Source: Acinetobacter sp. ANC 7912
Lineage (GTDB): Bacteria; Pseudomonadota; Gammaproteobacteria; Pseudomonadales; Moraxellaceae
DNA length: 64,000 nucleotides
Direction of reading: 5' to 3'
Assembly: GCF_039862785.1 (NCBI RefSeq)
Contig: NZ_CP156795.1
Coordinates: 2,232,001-2,296,000, forward strand
Part shown: positions 1-7,724 of the stretch, piece by piece
Position numbering within the stretch: position 1 is the first letter of the stretch
Layout: every line of letters begins with the position of its first letter
Translations under genes and position numbers: made by a program
The notes under the pieces: model-generated
What the model was told of the DNA's origin: nothing
The model's input: only the letters and a program-made list of their open reading frames with translations
Database searches by the model: none

Positions 1-412
1 GTAAACCTGCCATATATACCAGACGGCGACCAACATTGCCCAGACCAATAATACCTAAGGTAAAGTTCTGCCCTGCTTCGAGTAATGCAGGACGCAGTTT
101 TAATAAAGCGGTAATCACATATTCAGCGACAGCCTGTGCATTGCAACCGGCTGCATTACTCCAGTTAATGCCTAGTTTTTCCAGTGCAGCAATATCCAGA
201 TGATCGGTACCAATAGTCGCACTGCCGACAAACTTTACTTTGCTGCTTTCCAACAGCTCGGCATTGACTTTAGTCACTGAACGAACCAGCAAGGCATCGG
301 CATCCTGTACATCTGCCGCAGTTAAGGTACGGCCTGCACGGTGCTGAATCTCGGCAAATTCTTGAAAGAAATAATCGGTGAATGCCAGATTTTCATCTGC
401 GACAATTTTCAT
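1..412 (-). CDS. pdxB: Erythronate-4-phosphate dehydrogenase, N-terminal part (cut by window edge)
   Basis: Oxidises 4-phosphoerythronate in the DXP-dependent route to pyridoxal 5'-phosphate (vitamin B6); cytosolic. Only the first 137 codons are present. The translation begins MKIVADENLAF and carries LLVRSVTKVN and FVGSATIGTDHLD, the N-terminal segments of the PdxB branch of D-2-hydroxyacid dehydrogenases. NAAGCNAQAVAEYV follows, then LGIIGLGNVGRR, the glycine-rich start of the NAD-binding Rossmann domain. A Shine-Dalgarno-like GGAAGG lies just upstream of the ATG. The MKIVADEN opening is typical of PdxB rather than SerA. The catalytic Arg/Glu/His residues lie beyond the window. Confidence 0.9.
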   Translation of the reverse strand, partial: MKIVADENLAFTDYFFQEFAEIQHRAGRTLTAADVQDADALLVRSVTKVNAELLESSKVKFVGSATIGTDHLDIAALEKLGINWSNAAGCNAQAVAEYVITALLKLRPALLEAGQNFTLGIIGLGNVGRRLVYMAGL

Positions 413-588
413 AAGGCCTTCCAACAACACAATTTCTCTATCTTAACGCGGGATGTACGCAATGACCAATGTATAGCCGTATCTTCTCCAAGCAGTACTC
501 TCAATTTTGCGGTGACTTATATATCTTTAAAAGCCAATCGACTTTTAAGGAAATCGGGTAAATAAAACACTCCACTTCCTAAACCGAT

Positions 589-619
589 AAAAAAACCCCA
601 GTCTTTCGACTAGGGTTTT
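589..619 (-). terminator. Rho-independent terminator of tRNA-Ser copy 1
   Basis: On the minus strand a CCCTAGTCGAAAGACTGGGG-type hairpin is followed by a T run, directly downstream of the tRNA-Ser. A near-identical terminator follows the second tRNA copy. Confidence 0.8.
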
Positions 620-626
620 GCAAATC

Positions 627-717
627 TGGCGGAAGCGGTGAGATTCGAACTCACGGAGGGGTATAAGCCCTCGTCGGTTTTCAAGACCGGTGCATTAAAC
701 CGCTCTGCCACGCTTCC
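627..717 (-). tRNA. tRNA-Ser (UGA), copy 1
   Basis: A 91-nt class II tRNA with a long variable arm. The acceptor stem GGAAGCG/CGCTTCC, discriminator G and an encoded CCA are visible. The anticodon loop CTTGAAA gives anticodon UGA, which reads UCA and other UCN serine codons. It is identical in its mature part to the copy about 330 bp upstream. Confidence 0.97.
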
Positions 718-920
718 ATGGCCGCCATCATATAAATATTTCTGTTTTTTGGCAATAAATTTTCGTAAAACTTATAAAAATTTCCTTTCGATCAGCTATT
801 TTTCAGTCAGATAGTAGCGGATCCACATATTCACAATATCCTCCTGAAAATGGTCTAGAGGCAGACTTCGAACGGGTAAAATTAAGGTGAAGAAAATCTA
901 TTAATAAAATATCGCCATAA

Positions 921-951
921 AAAAAACCCCAGCCTTTCGACTGGGGTTTTG
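921..951 (-). terminator. Rho-independent terminator of tRNA-Ser copy 2
   Basis: On the minus strand the stem AACCCCAGTC/GGCTGGGGTT with a GAAA-type loop is followed by a T run. It is almost the same as the terminator after copy 1, so tRNA and terminator were duplicated together. Confidence 0.8.
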
Positions 952-957
952 CAAATC

Positions 958-1048
958 TGGCGGAAGCGGTGAGATTCGAACTCACGGAGGGGTATAAGCC
1001 CTCGTCGGTTTTCAAGACCGGTGCATTAAACCGCTCTGCCACGCTTCC
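958..1048 (-). tRNA. tRNA-Ser (UGA), copy 2
   Basis: Same 91-nt sequence as the downstream copy: acceptor GGAAGCG/CGCTTCC, anticodon UGA, long variable arm, encoded CCA. It has its own terminator, so the two copies can be made as separate transcripts. The spacer between the copies has diverged and holds no gene. Confidence 0.97.
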
Positions 1049-1136
1049 ATGCCGGCAATCATATAAATAAAAATCCGGCTTGGCAATTATTTTTCAGCAA
1101 TTTCAGCATCAATTGCGCAAAATAAAATCAATCTTC

Positions 1137-1631
1137 TTACTTTGCGGAATCTTCCGGCTTTTCGTAACGAATGGAATTGATATACCAGAGTTTTTTGCCT
1201 GATGGCGTCATCACTTCTACTTCATCATCCACCTGCTTGCCTAGCAAGGCACGCGCCATCGGAGAATCTATGGAAATATGCTGCGGATGATGATCATAAA
1301 TTTCATCCACTCCGACAATACGCAAGGTTTTCTGCTCACCAGCTTCATTCTCAATTTCCACCCAGGCACCAAAATACACCTTGCCTTCCTGTTCTGGAGA
1401 GAAATCGATAATCCGCAGTTCTTCCAGACGCTTCCCCAGATAACGCACCCGGCGGTCAATCTTGCGTAACAGCTGCTTATTATACTGGTAATCTGCGTTC
1501 TCCGAACGGTCGCCGAGGCTGGCTGCCCAGTTTACTTTTTTGGTGATTTCCGGCCGCTCTTCATGCCACAGATATTTAAGTTCTGCCACCAATTTATCAT
1601 GTCCAGCCCGGGTAATCAGATTCGATTTCAT
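1137..1631 (-). CDS. greB: Transcription elongation factor GreB
   Basis: Rescues backtracked RNA polymerase by stimulating cleavage of the nascent RNA 3' end through the secondary channel. At 164 aa it is the usual GreB length. The N-terminal coiled coil (about residues 1-80) carries GDRSENADYQYNK, the tip with the acidic D/E pair that positions catalytic Mg, followed by the basic stretch LLRKIDRRVRYLGKRL. The C-terminal FKBP-like domain contains DSPMARALLGKQVDDEVEV. The DYQYNK tip and the basic patch separate GreB from GreA, which is also in this window near 36 kb. The start codon is the first ATG (MKSNLITRAGHDKL), matching family N-termini. Confidence 0.95.
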   Translation of the reverse strand: MKSNLITRAGHDKLVAELKYLWHEERPEITKKVNWAASLGDRSENADYQYNKQLLRKIDRRVRYLGKRLEELRIIDFSPEQEGKVYFGAWVEIENEAGEQKTLRIVGVDEIYDHHPQHISIDSPMARALLGKQVDDEVEVMTPSGKKLWYINSIRYEKPEDSAK

Positions 1632-1998
1632 CGCGTTTCAGCACCTTGCATGACCATAATTTCCTCCCTAACAGCCCTATTTTATTCACTATTTTCTACA
1701 GGTGAAATAAGACCAAAAAAATTCTCTAATGATTTTAATCACTTAAATTACATTTTAAAACAATTTTCAGTACAAAATTTGACAATTCATTTTTTGACCA
1801 TTACCATGCGCACATCTTGTTCACTTTGCTTATTTTTTATTCTGTGTAGTTTTTCTACACATATACCGTTAATCCCAAGTCATTTTGAATGACGTCATGA
1901 CTGCCCAACCCTAATTGAATTTATCAACTTTAAGAAAGTTCTGTGGTTTCTTTTGCCTAAAACTTTCGAGGGCATAAATTACTTGTAGCGGAGACAAC
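1632..1998. other. Intergenic region between greB and the MltF-like gene
   Basis: 367 bp of AT-rich DNA between divergent genes, so it should hold both promoters. I see no convincing gene or RNA. A Shine-Dalgarno-like GGAG lies just before the ATG at 1999. Confidence 0.5.
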
Positions 1999-3111
1999 AT
2001 GCACAGTAGTTCATCTTCTGGGTCGAGGCTTTGCCTAAGATCTTTATTAAACTCTCTCCCTGTAAAAGCGCTTGTATTAGGTACTGCCATGGTTCCCTTC
2101 CATGCCATCAATGCAAGCAAGACCACGGCACAATTTAACAATGTCGTCAACAGCAACAAATTGACCGTCGTTGCGGTCAAGAGTCCGACCACCGTGTTTG
2201 AAGATGGCGGGCACCTGCATGGCTTTGGTTATGACCTGGTGCGTAACTATGCCAAAGACATGAATGTCAAACTGGAATTCAAAACTGTAAATGATGATGC
2301 TACTGCACTGAAAATGGTGGCTCAAGGCCAGGCCAATATGGCAATGACCACAACCAGCATCAGCAGCATTGAAGGCAAAAAACTGACAGCATTCTCTGCA
2401 ACTTGTGGTGATGGCAGTGCGCTATCGTCCAAAGGCCTGAATTCCAATCTGAACTGGGTATTTAAGTCCGCCAATGATCCTCTAAGTCAGACTGCTAGTA
2501 ATTTCGTCTGTAACAGCAAGCAAAGCGGCGCAATCAATCAGCTCGCTTCCTTTTACAATCAGAATGTAGTCGAAGATCATTTTAAGGATGATATCCATCA
2601 GGATCTGCGTCAGCGCCTCCCCATTTACAAGGCCAGCTTCCAGAGATCTGCTCAGCAATACGGTCTGGACTGGCACCTGCTCGCCGCGATCGGCTACCAG
2701 GAATCTTATCTCAAGCCAAGCTCAGTATCCCCGACCGGTGTCCGTGGTCTGATGATGCTGACCAGCTCAACCGCGAAAGCGATGGGCGTAAGTAACCGTG
2801 CCGACCCTGCGCAGAGCATTGAGGGTGGTGCGAAATATTATGACCAGATGCTATCACGCTTTGATCATATCCCGATGCCGGACCGTAACTGGTATGCCTT
2901 GGTGGCTTATAACATGGGGCCCGGTGCAGTAGAGAAAATCCAAAGCCGTATCCGTAGCCAAGGCAAGGATCCGGACAATTGGGTAAATATTTATAGCTAT
3001 CTGGAACGTAATAAAGCCAGCAATGGCCGTTATCGCCAGGCACTGCAATATGTGACCCGTATCCGTTCTTATCTGGAACAGATCAAAAGCTCCGAGCTGG
3101 TCAACATCTAA
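1999..3111 (+). CDS. MltF-like lytic transglycosylase with shortened solute-binding domain
   Basis: Cleaves the MurNAc-GlcNAc bond of peptidoglycan in the periplasm. The 370-aa protein has a hydrophobic export signal (about residues 20-40), then half of an SBP_bac_3-type domain (LTVVAVKSPTTVFEDGGHLHGFGYDLV, about 54-130). From about residue 205 there is an SLT catalytic domain: LAAIGYQESYLKPSSVSP (catalytic Glu), GVRGLMMLTSSTA, YDQMLSRF and LVAYNMGPGAV. MltF proteins are usually near 480-520 aa. Here the sequence runs from lobe I almost straight to LNWVFKSANDPL, which matches the end of the binding module, so most of lobe II appears missing. No lipobox is evident. It ends at a terminator shared with the convergent SCP2 gene. 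Confidence 0.85.
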   Translation: MHSSSSSGSRLCLRSLLNSLPVKALVLGTAMVPFHAINASKTTAQFNNVVNSNKLTVVAVKSPTTVFEDGGHLHGFGYDLVRNYAKDMNVKLEFKTVNDDATALKMVAQGQANMAMTTTSISSIEGKKLTAFSATCGDGSALSSKGLNSNLNWVFKSANDPLSQTASNFVCNSKQSGAINQLASFYNQNVVEDHFKDDIHQDLRQRLPIYKASFQRSAQQYGLDWHLLAAIGYQESYLKPSSVSPTGVRGLMMLTSSTAKAMGVSNRADPAQSIEGGAKYYDQMLSRFDHIPMPDRNWYALVAYNMGPGAVEKIQSRIRSQGKDPDNWVNIYSYLERNKASNGRYRQALQYVTRIRSYLEQIKSSELVNI

Positions 3112-3140
3112 GCTATGGCTAATCTAAAAAAGCAGACATT

Positions 3141-3170
3141 AAAAAAGCTTACCCTTGGGTAAGCTTTTTT
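3141..3170. terminator. Bidirectional terminator
   Basis: Perfect stem AAGCTTACCC/GGGTAAGCTT with an A run before and a T run after. It lies between convergent genes and can serve both. Confidence 0.9.
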
Positions 3171-3185
3171 ATTCGTAGCAATCTA

Positions 3186-3569
3186 TCAGGTAGTTTGCTC
3201 AAGCACTTTTTTGAACAGGTCTTTTTGTTCTTGGCTTGGCTTGGCAGTTTGCAGTGCCATCAACTGGGACATATCCCCTTGCACCTTGATTTTGCCAGTC
3301 ATGAAAGCTTGCATTGCAGCAGCCATGTCAAACTCAAGGAAAACTTTACGTAGTGTTTCTGCGTCCATATTTAAAGTTGTCTTGGCATTTTCAGACAACC
3401 CTTTTTTGATCGATCCACCATCTAAAGATAATTCAGTATTACCTGTAGTGTCAGTTACCACCAGATTAATTGCAAGATTTGCAAGCGCTGGTGCCAGATT
3501 CAGGTCACCTGCCTGAGCAGTTAGAGTTTCTACAGTTGAAAACCAATCATCAGTTAAAAAAGCAGGCAT
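3186..3569 (-). CDS. SCP2 sterol-binding domain protein
   Basis: 127-aa protein made almost entirely of one SCP2-like lipid-binding fold. Family-type features are NLVVTDTTGNTELSLDGGSIKKG, TLNMDAETLRKVFLEFDMAAAMQAFMTGKIKVQGDMSQLMAL: the glycine-lysine turn MTGKIKVQGD before a final helix is the family hallmark. No signal peptide is seen, so it is probably cytosolic. The ligand is unknown; bacterial members are thought to bind fatty or acyl lipids. The AT-rich DNA upstream (3570-3746) separates it from the IS200/IS605-type element. Confidence 0.85.
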   Translation of the reverse strand: MPAFLTDDWFSTVETLTAQAGDLNLAPALANLAINLVVTDTTGNTELSLDGGSIKKGLSENAKTTLNMDAETLRKVFLEFDMAAAMQAFMTGKIKVQGDMSQLMALQTAKPSQEQKDLFKKVLEQTT

Positions 3570-3746
3570 GATCTTTCCTCAATTTATTAGTTTGTGTGTG
3601 TCGTCTATCCAGACAACATCATCTTGCAGCTATTTTGCTTGCAGATTGTTATATCACGATCATTTACAGAATGGCTATCGAATTTTGTACGCAGCGTTCA
3701 ATTTTTGTGGGGAACTTACTATTTTTCTGTATTCTACTTTCCACAA

Positions 3747-3880
3747 TTGACATCCTCTCCGACCTAAAGGACGGAGATTCCTCCTGCAAGACGCCCATGT
3801 CCGAGCGCAAGAATATTCAGTGCTGAGTTTATATCTCTATCGTGGAATGTACCGCACTCCACACACTGCCATTCTCTTAT
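3747..3880 (-). ncRNA. Possible omega-RNA (TnpB guide RNA) scaffold at the tnpB 3' end
   Basis: In IS200/IS605 elements the guide RNA of TnpB overlaps the end of tnpB and the right-end hairpin, and its guide is the flanking DNA. Here the end of tnpB runs into the hairpin TCTCCGTCCTTTAGGTCGGA, with outside flank starting TTGTGGAAAGTAG. The 5' limit is a guess. No RNA evidence is available from sequence alone. Confidence 0.3.
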
Positions 3881-4825
3881 TCCAAGTCCTGCTCTACCTT
3901 TCAGACTACTGGAGCGTGAGCCGCAGCACGAGCAAGTTTGGGTGGTATAGGCTTCATTGACTTCTTCATACCATACCCCTGCGTTCTCGCATTTATACTT
4001 GAGCATGGTTCTTAAGGTCGTCCAACCTGCATCGAGTACAGACTTAGCTAATTTTGTCTGTGCCAATGCTTTGGCATTCACATTACCAACGAAGATGGCT
4101 GCATGTTCATTCACCAGTTTATGACTGAATTGATGCAGCATATTTTGACGTAGATTTTTGATCTTGGCATGAATCGCTTTGACACGTTTTTTATTTCTTG
4201 CTTTTTGAGCAATACCAAGTTTTTGTTCATATTGACGATAGATTTTAGGCGCTTTGAACTTTACACCATCTGAGCAAGTCGCAAGGTCTTTGAGTCCTAG
4301 ATCAATGCCAATTGAGGTTTTAGCGGTGGTTTTCTCTGTTTTAATTGAATCAACCACAAGACATACATACCAACGCCCTCGGCTATCCTCGACAAACGAG
4401 CCTGTTTTAACATTGTATTTACTTAGTCCGTAACTGTCCCATAGCTTGAATTGATGCTTGCCGTATTGGACATACCCATCGGCATATTTCACCGCCACTT
4501 TTTTAAATGGAATCCAACCGAGAGAACGTCTAGCATTTTTTTTGTTACTGACACGCCATTTTAGCTTGGCTTTTTTAAATTGCTTTCTTCGAGTAACTAA
4601 TTCTTCCGCAACTGCCTGTATGGTTTGGCTGTGCAAATTGCACTCTTTTGATGTACCTTTCGTGTATTTAGCAATATCGTAAGCTGAAAAGAATTGTTGT
4701 TTTCTTTGCAAGTGTTTAAAACACAAATCATTGACATAGTTCCAGACAAAATTAACTTCAGATGCCAATTGGTCTAGCACCTTGCAATGTTTGTCTTTTA
4801 TGCGTAATTTAAGTGTCTTCATCAC
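3764..4825 (-). CDS. tnpB: TnpB-type RNA-guided nuclease (IS605 OrfB) with unusual RuvC-II
   Basis: 353-aa TnpB, the accessory nuclease of IS200/IS605 elements that uses an element-encoded RNA to cut DNA and favour element retention. RuvC-I is SIGIDLGLKDLA with D175. The zinc finger is C298-x2-C301 and C321-x2-C324, and RuvC-III is HDRDINSALNIL with D331. The position that normally carries the RuvC-II glutamate (motif like VEDLN) reads IFVGNVN, so glycine 247 replaces it. Glutamates E287, E288 and E291 in WYEEVNEAYTTQTCS just before the zinc finger could take its place. The frame is intact. It is divergent from tnpA with a 17-bp gap. Confidence 0.93.
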   Translation of the reverse strand: MMKTLKLRIKDKHCKVLDQLASEVNFVWNYVNDLCFKHLQRKQQFFSAYDIAKYTKGTSKECNLHSQTIQAVAEELVTRRKQFKKAKLKWRVSNKKNARRSLGWIPFKKVAVKYADGYVQYGKHQFKLWDSYGLSKYNVKTGSFVEDSRGRWYVCLVVDSIKTEKTTAKTSIGIDLGLKDLATCSDGVKFKAPKIYRQYEQKLGIAQKARNKKRVKAIHAKIKNLRQNMLHQFSHKLVNEHAAIFVGNVNAKALAQTKLAKSVLDAGWTTLRTMLKYKCENAGVWYEEVNEAYTTQTCSCCGSRSSSLKGRAGLGIREWQCVECGTFHDRDINSALNILALGHGRLAGGISVL

Positions 4826-4842
4826 TAAAATATATTTGGTCT

Positions 4843-5256
4843 ATGGATAATAGTCAAGAGATTAGAACAGGTCGTCACTGTGTTTTTAATATGCACGTTC
4901 ATTTAGTCTTTGTGGCTAAATATCGTAGAGATGTTTTTACCAAAGCTATGCTCGAAACTATGAATGAAGTATTCAAGCGCATTTGCTTAGACTTTGAAGC
5001 TAAGTTGGTAGAATTTGATGGTGAGCATGATCATGTTCATTTACTTGTGAACTATCCACCAAAAGTAGCTATTTCTAGCTTGGTTAACAGCCTAAAAGGT
5101 GCATCTAGTCGTATTTTAAGAACTAAACACCCTGAAATTAAAAACAAATTATGGAGGAATGCTTTGTGGTCGCCTAGTTATTTCGCTGCATCGTGTGGAG
5201 GTGCTCCCATTGGGATTATTAAACAATATATCCAACAACAGCAAACACCGCATTAG
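4843..5256 (+). CDS. tnpA: IS200-type TnpA HUH/Y1 transposase
   Basis: 137-aa single-strand transposase of the HUH Y1 class. It cuts and rejoins the hairpin ends of IS200/IS605 elements through a 5'-phosphotyrosine. Visible motifs are CVFNMHVHLVFVAKYRRDVF (N-terminal beta strand), GEHDHVHLLVNYPP (HUH metal site) and PIGIIKQYIQQQ (catalytic Tyr helix). The ATG giving MDNSQEIRTGRH fits family N-termini better than the longer upstream frame, which would run into the tnpB start. It looks intact. Its left-end hairpin, needed as substrate, is split by the IS4-family insertion, so this copy is probably immobile. Confidence 0.93.
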   Translation: MDNSQEIRTGRHCVFNMHVHLVFVAKYRRDVFTKAMLETMNEVFKRICLDFEAKLVEFDGEHDHVHLLVNYPPKVAISSLVNSLKGASSRILRTKHPEIKNKLWRNALWSPSYFAASCGGAPIGIIKQYIQQQQTPH

Positions 5257-5320
5257 CAATCCTAGCTAATCCCCACAAGGGGGACTAGCGGATTGCAGCC
5301 TTATATCCCCGCCCTGAAGG

Positions 5321-6690
5321 CATAGGTATCTACACAATTTCCATGTTTTGCGTTAAATTGAAGAGCATGCTCTTCAATTTTAACATCTCTCGCTTAGATC
5401 AGCGCCTTGTCAAACGTTACAACAACCTCGTTCAACTCAATATGAATCCTCTTGCTTCACTTGCTCCTGCAATCAAAGATATTGCCTCTGCTCAAAAAAA
5501 TAGTTTCGCAACGACGCAAGCTGTATGGCGGTTTTTAAATAATGATAAAATCTCATTTAAACAATTAAATGAACCTATTCAAAAACTTGCTTGTGATCAG
5601 ATTAAGACATCGCTGCATCGTTATGCTTTAGTTATTCATGATTGGTCACAAATCCAATATGTGACACATTGTAATAAAACCCAAAAACTCCAAAGGACAC
5701 ATCAGTACGACTCAGGCTATGAATTACAAACGAGCTTACTTGTTGATGCTGCTTCTGGACTACCTGTTGCTCCATTAGCTCAGACCCTTTCTAGTGCTTC
5801 AGGTTGCTATTCGACATTCAATGAGCAACAGACCGAACGTAAAACCCATTTAGACTCCCTTTCTGAACAAATTCAAAAAGTTGAACAGTTTCCTCTTGAT
5901 AAAACCTGCGTACATATTATTGATCGTGAAGGAGATTCCATTGCTCATCTCAGGGAATTAAGCAGTCATGGTTTTCAATGGCTTATTCGAGCAAAGGAAG
6001 GAAATCGGATTGAGTATCAGGGTGAAATATGTAAAGTTGGAGAAGTTGCTGAACGTATCGAAATACAGCAAGTGAAACCCATTTCTTATAAGGGTAATCA
6101 ACATATGCTTTATGTTGGAGAAACCAATGTTCGGCTTACCCGTGCTGCAAAATCAAATAAAAAAGATTGTTTAGGTCAAAGAGTTGCTCCTCAGAAAGGT
6201 GCTGCAATTGAGGCTAGACTGATTATTGCGGTGGTTAAAGATATTAATGAAAAGACAGTTGCAAGATGGTCATTGATCAGTAATGTACCAACTGAGATTA
6301 CCGCAGTAGAACTGACGACTTGGTATTACTGGCGTTGGTCAATCGAATGTTATTTCAAACTTCTCAAGCAAGCAGGCCATGATATTGAGTCATGACTTCA
6401 GACTACGCCAGAAGCGATTTTAAGGCGTTTGCTAATCAGTTGTATGGCTTGTGTGTTGACGTGGAGAGTACAGCGTTGTACAGATGAACAAAATCAGAAA
6501 GTCCGTGCATTTTTGACTAGACTTTCAGGTAGACAACAGAAAAGAGGCAAGGTAGAGAGTGCGCCTGCCATATTGGCAGGACTCTCGATTTTACTAAATA
6601 CTCTTCAACTGCTCTCAGAATATTCAATAGATGAACTGAATGAAATCGCAACTATTGCACTAGGTACCTAAAGATGTGTAGATACCTATG
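5321..6690 (+). mobile_element. IS4-family insertion sequence, copy 1 (1370 bp)
   Basis: Ends are inverted repeats CATAGGTATCTACACA. The 9-bp target duplication CCCTGAAGG is at 5312-5320 and 6691-6699. Removing the element and one duplication restores the perfect palindrome CGCCCTGAAGGGCG at the end of the IS200/IS605 element. The same 1370-bp length is recovered from the split copy 2 near 37-39 kb. Confidence 0.93.
5343..6671 (+). pseudogene. IS4-family DDE transposase, inactivated by a nonsense codon
   Basis: Reads as one 442-codon transposase apart from an in-frame TGA at 6393-6395. The split second copy has TGG (Trp) at the same codon (TCATGGCTTCAG versus TCATGACTTCAG), so a single G-to-A change made the stop at codon 351. 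DDE features: VIHDWSQIQY (first Asp), HIIDREGDSIAHL (second Asp), and YYWRWSIECYFKLLK, which fits the IS4 signature Y-x2-R-x3-E-x6-K and lies just before the stop. The lost part is the last 92 residues. Two other differences from copy 2 are Cys for Arg in VTHCNKTQ and Tyr for His in RIEYQGE. Confidence 0.93.
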
Positions 6691-6724
6691 CCCTGAAGGG
6701 CGAGGTTTTACGGCTAAAGGGATA

Positions 6725-6760
6725 AAACTGAGCGGGCATCCAAACCAGTTAAATGCCCGC
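6725..6760 (-). terminator. Likely terminator of ttcA
   Basis: Perfect 8-bp stem GCGGGCAT/ATGCCCGC just beyond the ttcA stop, followed on the minus strand by CAGTTTTATC. The T run is short, so termination may be weak. Confidence 0.5.
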
Positions 6761-6794
6761 CCAAACATCATTTTTAAAAGTGCGTTAGCAATGC

Positions 6795-7724
6795 TTAGTC
6801 AGCGGCGTAGCCTAGATTGACCATGTTAATGCGTTTGCTTTCGCCTTCTTCAGCACCTTCGGTTGAGCACGCCCCACCTTTAAAGTCAAAAATACGCTCT
6901 TTATCCAATGCTTCAAAGTCAAACAGTTCTCGGTCTGCCAGTTGTGATGGCGACACGTTTTGCAGCGCCCCGAAAATACTGTGCAGACGTTTTGGATGAG
7001 CATTGTCCCATTCACGCAGCATGTCATTGATGATGGCACGTTGCAGGTTTTCCTGAGAGCCACACAAGTTACATGGAATGATTGGGAACTGACGCATTTG
7101 TGCGTACTTGATGATGTCCTTCTCTTCCACATAAGCCAGTGGACGAATCAGGATATTTTTCTTGTCTGAAGACAGCAGTTTTGGTGGCATCGCTTTCAGG
7201 CTACCGCCATGGAACAGGTTCAGGAAGAATGTTGCCAGGATGTCATCACGGTGGTGACCCAACGCCACTTTAGTCGCGCCAATTTCCTGGGCAAAACCAT
7301 ATAGCGAACCGCGGCGCAAACGTGAACATACTGCACAGTAAGTCTTGCCTTCTGGCGTCAGCTTCTTGGTGATGCTGTAAGTATCTTTTTCCAGGATGTA
7401 ATACGGGATGTTATTTTCTTCTAAATAACGTGGCAATACATCTTCAGGGAAGCCCGGCTGCTTCTGGTCCAGGTTGACTGCCACCACATCAAAGTTGATC
7501 GGTGCAATGCGTTTGAACTGCAGCAAAATGTCCAGCAAGGTATAACTGTCTTTACCACCAGAAATACACACCATGACCTTGTCACCGTCTTCGATCATTT
7601 TAAAGTCACGAATGGCGTGTCCGACCTGACGGCGCAGCTTTTTCAACAAACGGTAATACGCAGAGCTTGTTGGCAATTCCGGTTTGAAATTAAATCCCTG
7701 TTCGGATTCAACTGGTGAGTACAT
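6795..7724 (-). CDS. ttcA: tRNA 2-thiocytidine(32) synthetase TtcA
   Basis: Thiolates cytidine 32 of certain tRNAs using ATP and an iron-sulfur cluster; cytosolic. At 309 aa from the chosen ATG ([11 protein letters not shown]) it is normal length. It has the PP-loop motif [13 protein letters not shown], the cluster-binding [10 protein letters not shown] and [12 protein letters not shown] cysteine pairs, and [20 protein letters not shown] typical of TtcA. A longer frame with a TTG start at 7760 exists, but its extra residues ([12 protein letters not shown]) are not family-like. The gene is single, with a 502-bp intergenic region upstream. Confidence 0.94.
   Translation of the reverse strand: MYSPVESEQGFNFKPELPTSSAYYRLLKKLRRQVGHAIRDFKMIEDGDKVMVCISGGKDSYTLLDILLQFKRIAPINFDVVAVNLDQKQPGFPEDVLPRYLEENNIPYYILEKDTYSITKKLTPEGKTYCAVCSRLRRGSLYGFAQEIGATKVALGHHRDDILATFFLNLFHGGSLKAMPPKLLSSDKKNILIRPLAYVEEKDIIKYAQMRQFPIIPCNLCGSQENLQRAIINDMLREWDNAHPKRLHSIFGALQNVSPSQLADRELFDFEALDKERIFDFKGGACSTEGAEEGESKRINMVNLGYAAD

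Larger units (their letters stand above)
3747..6712. mobile_element. IS200/IS605-family element (tnpA + tnpB), interrupted by an IS4-family element
   Basis: Divergent tnpB and tnpA lie between two hairpin ends. The tnpB-side end has TCTCCGTCC/GGTCGGAGA followed by GGATGTCAA (about 3747-3780). The tnpA-side end has the palindrome CGCCCTGAAGGGCG followed by AGGTTTTACGG. The second palindrome is split by the IS4-family element at 5321-6690. Members of this family move as single strands and make no target duplication, so exact ends cannot be proved here. I place them at about 3747 and 6712. Without the IS4 insert the element is about 1.6 kb, normal for the family. Confidence 0.75.

Noticed and set aside
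1563-1892. 109-aa frame overlapping the greB start and its upstream region
   Set aside because: Cys/Phe/Ser-rich random-looking translation of AT-rich DNA, overlapping greB on the other strand.
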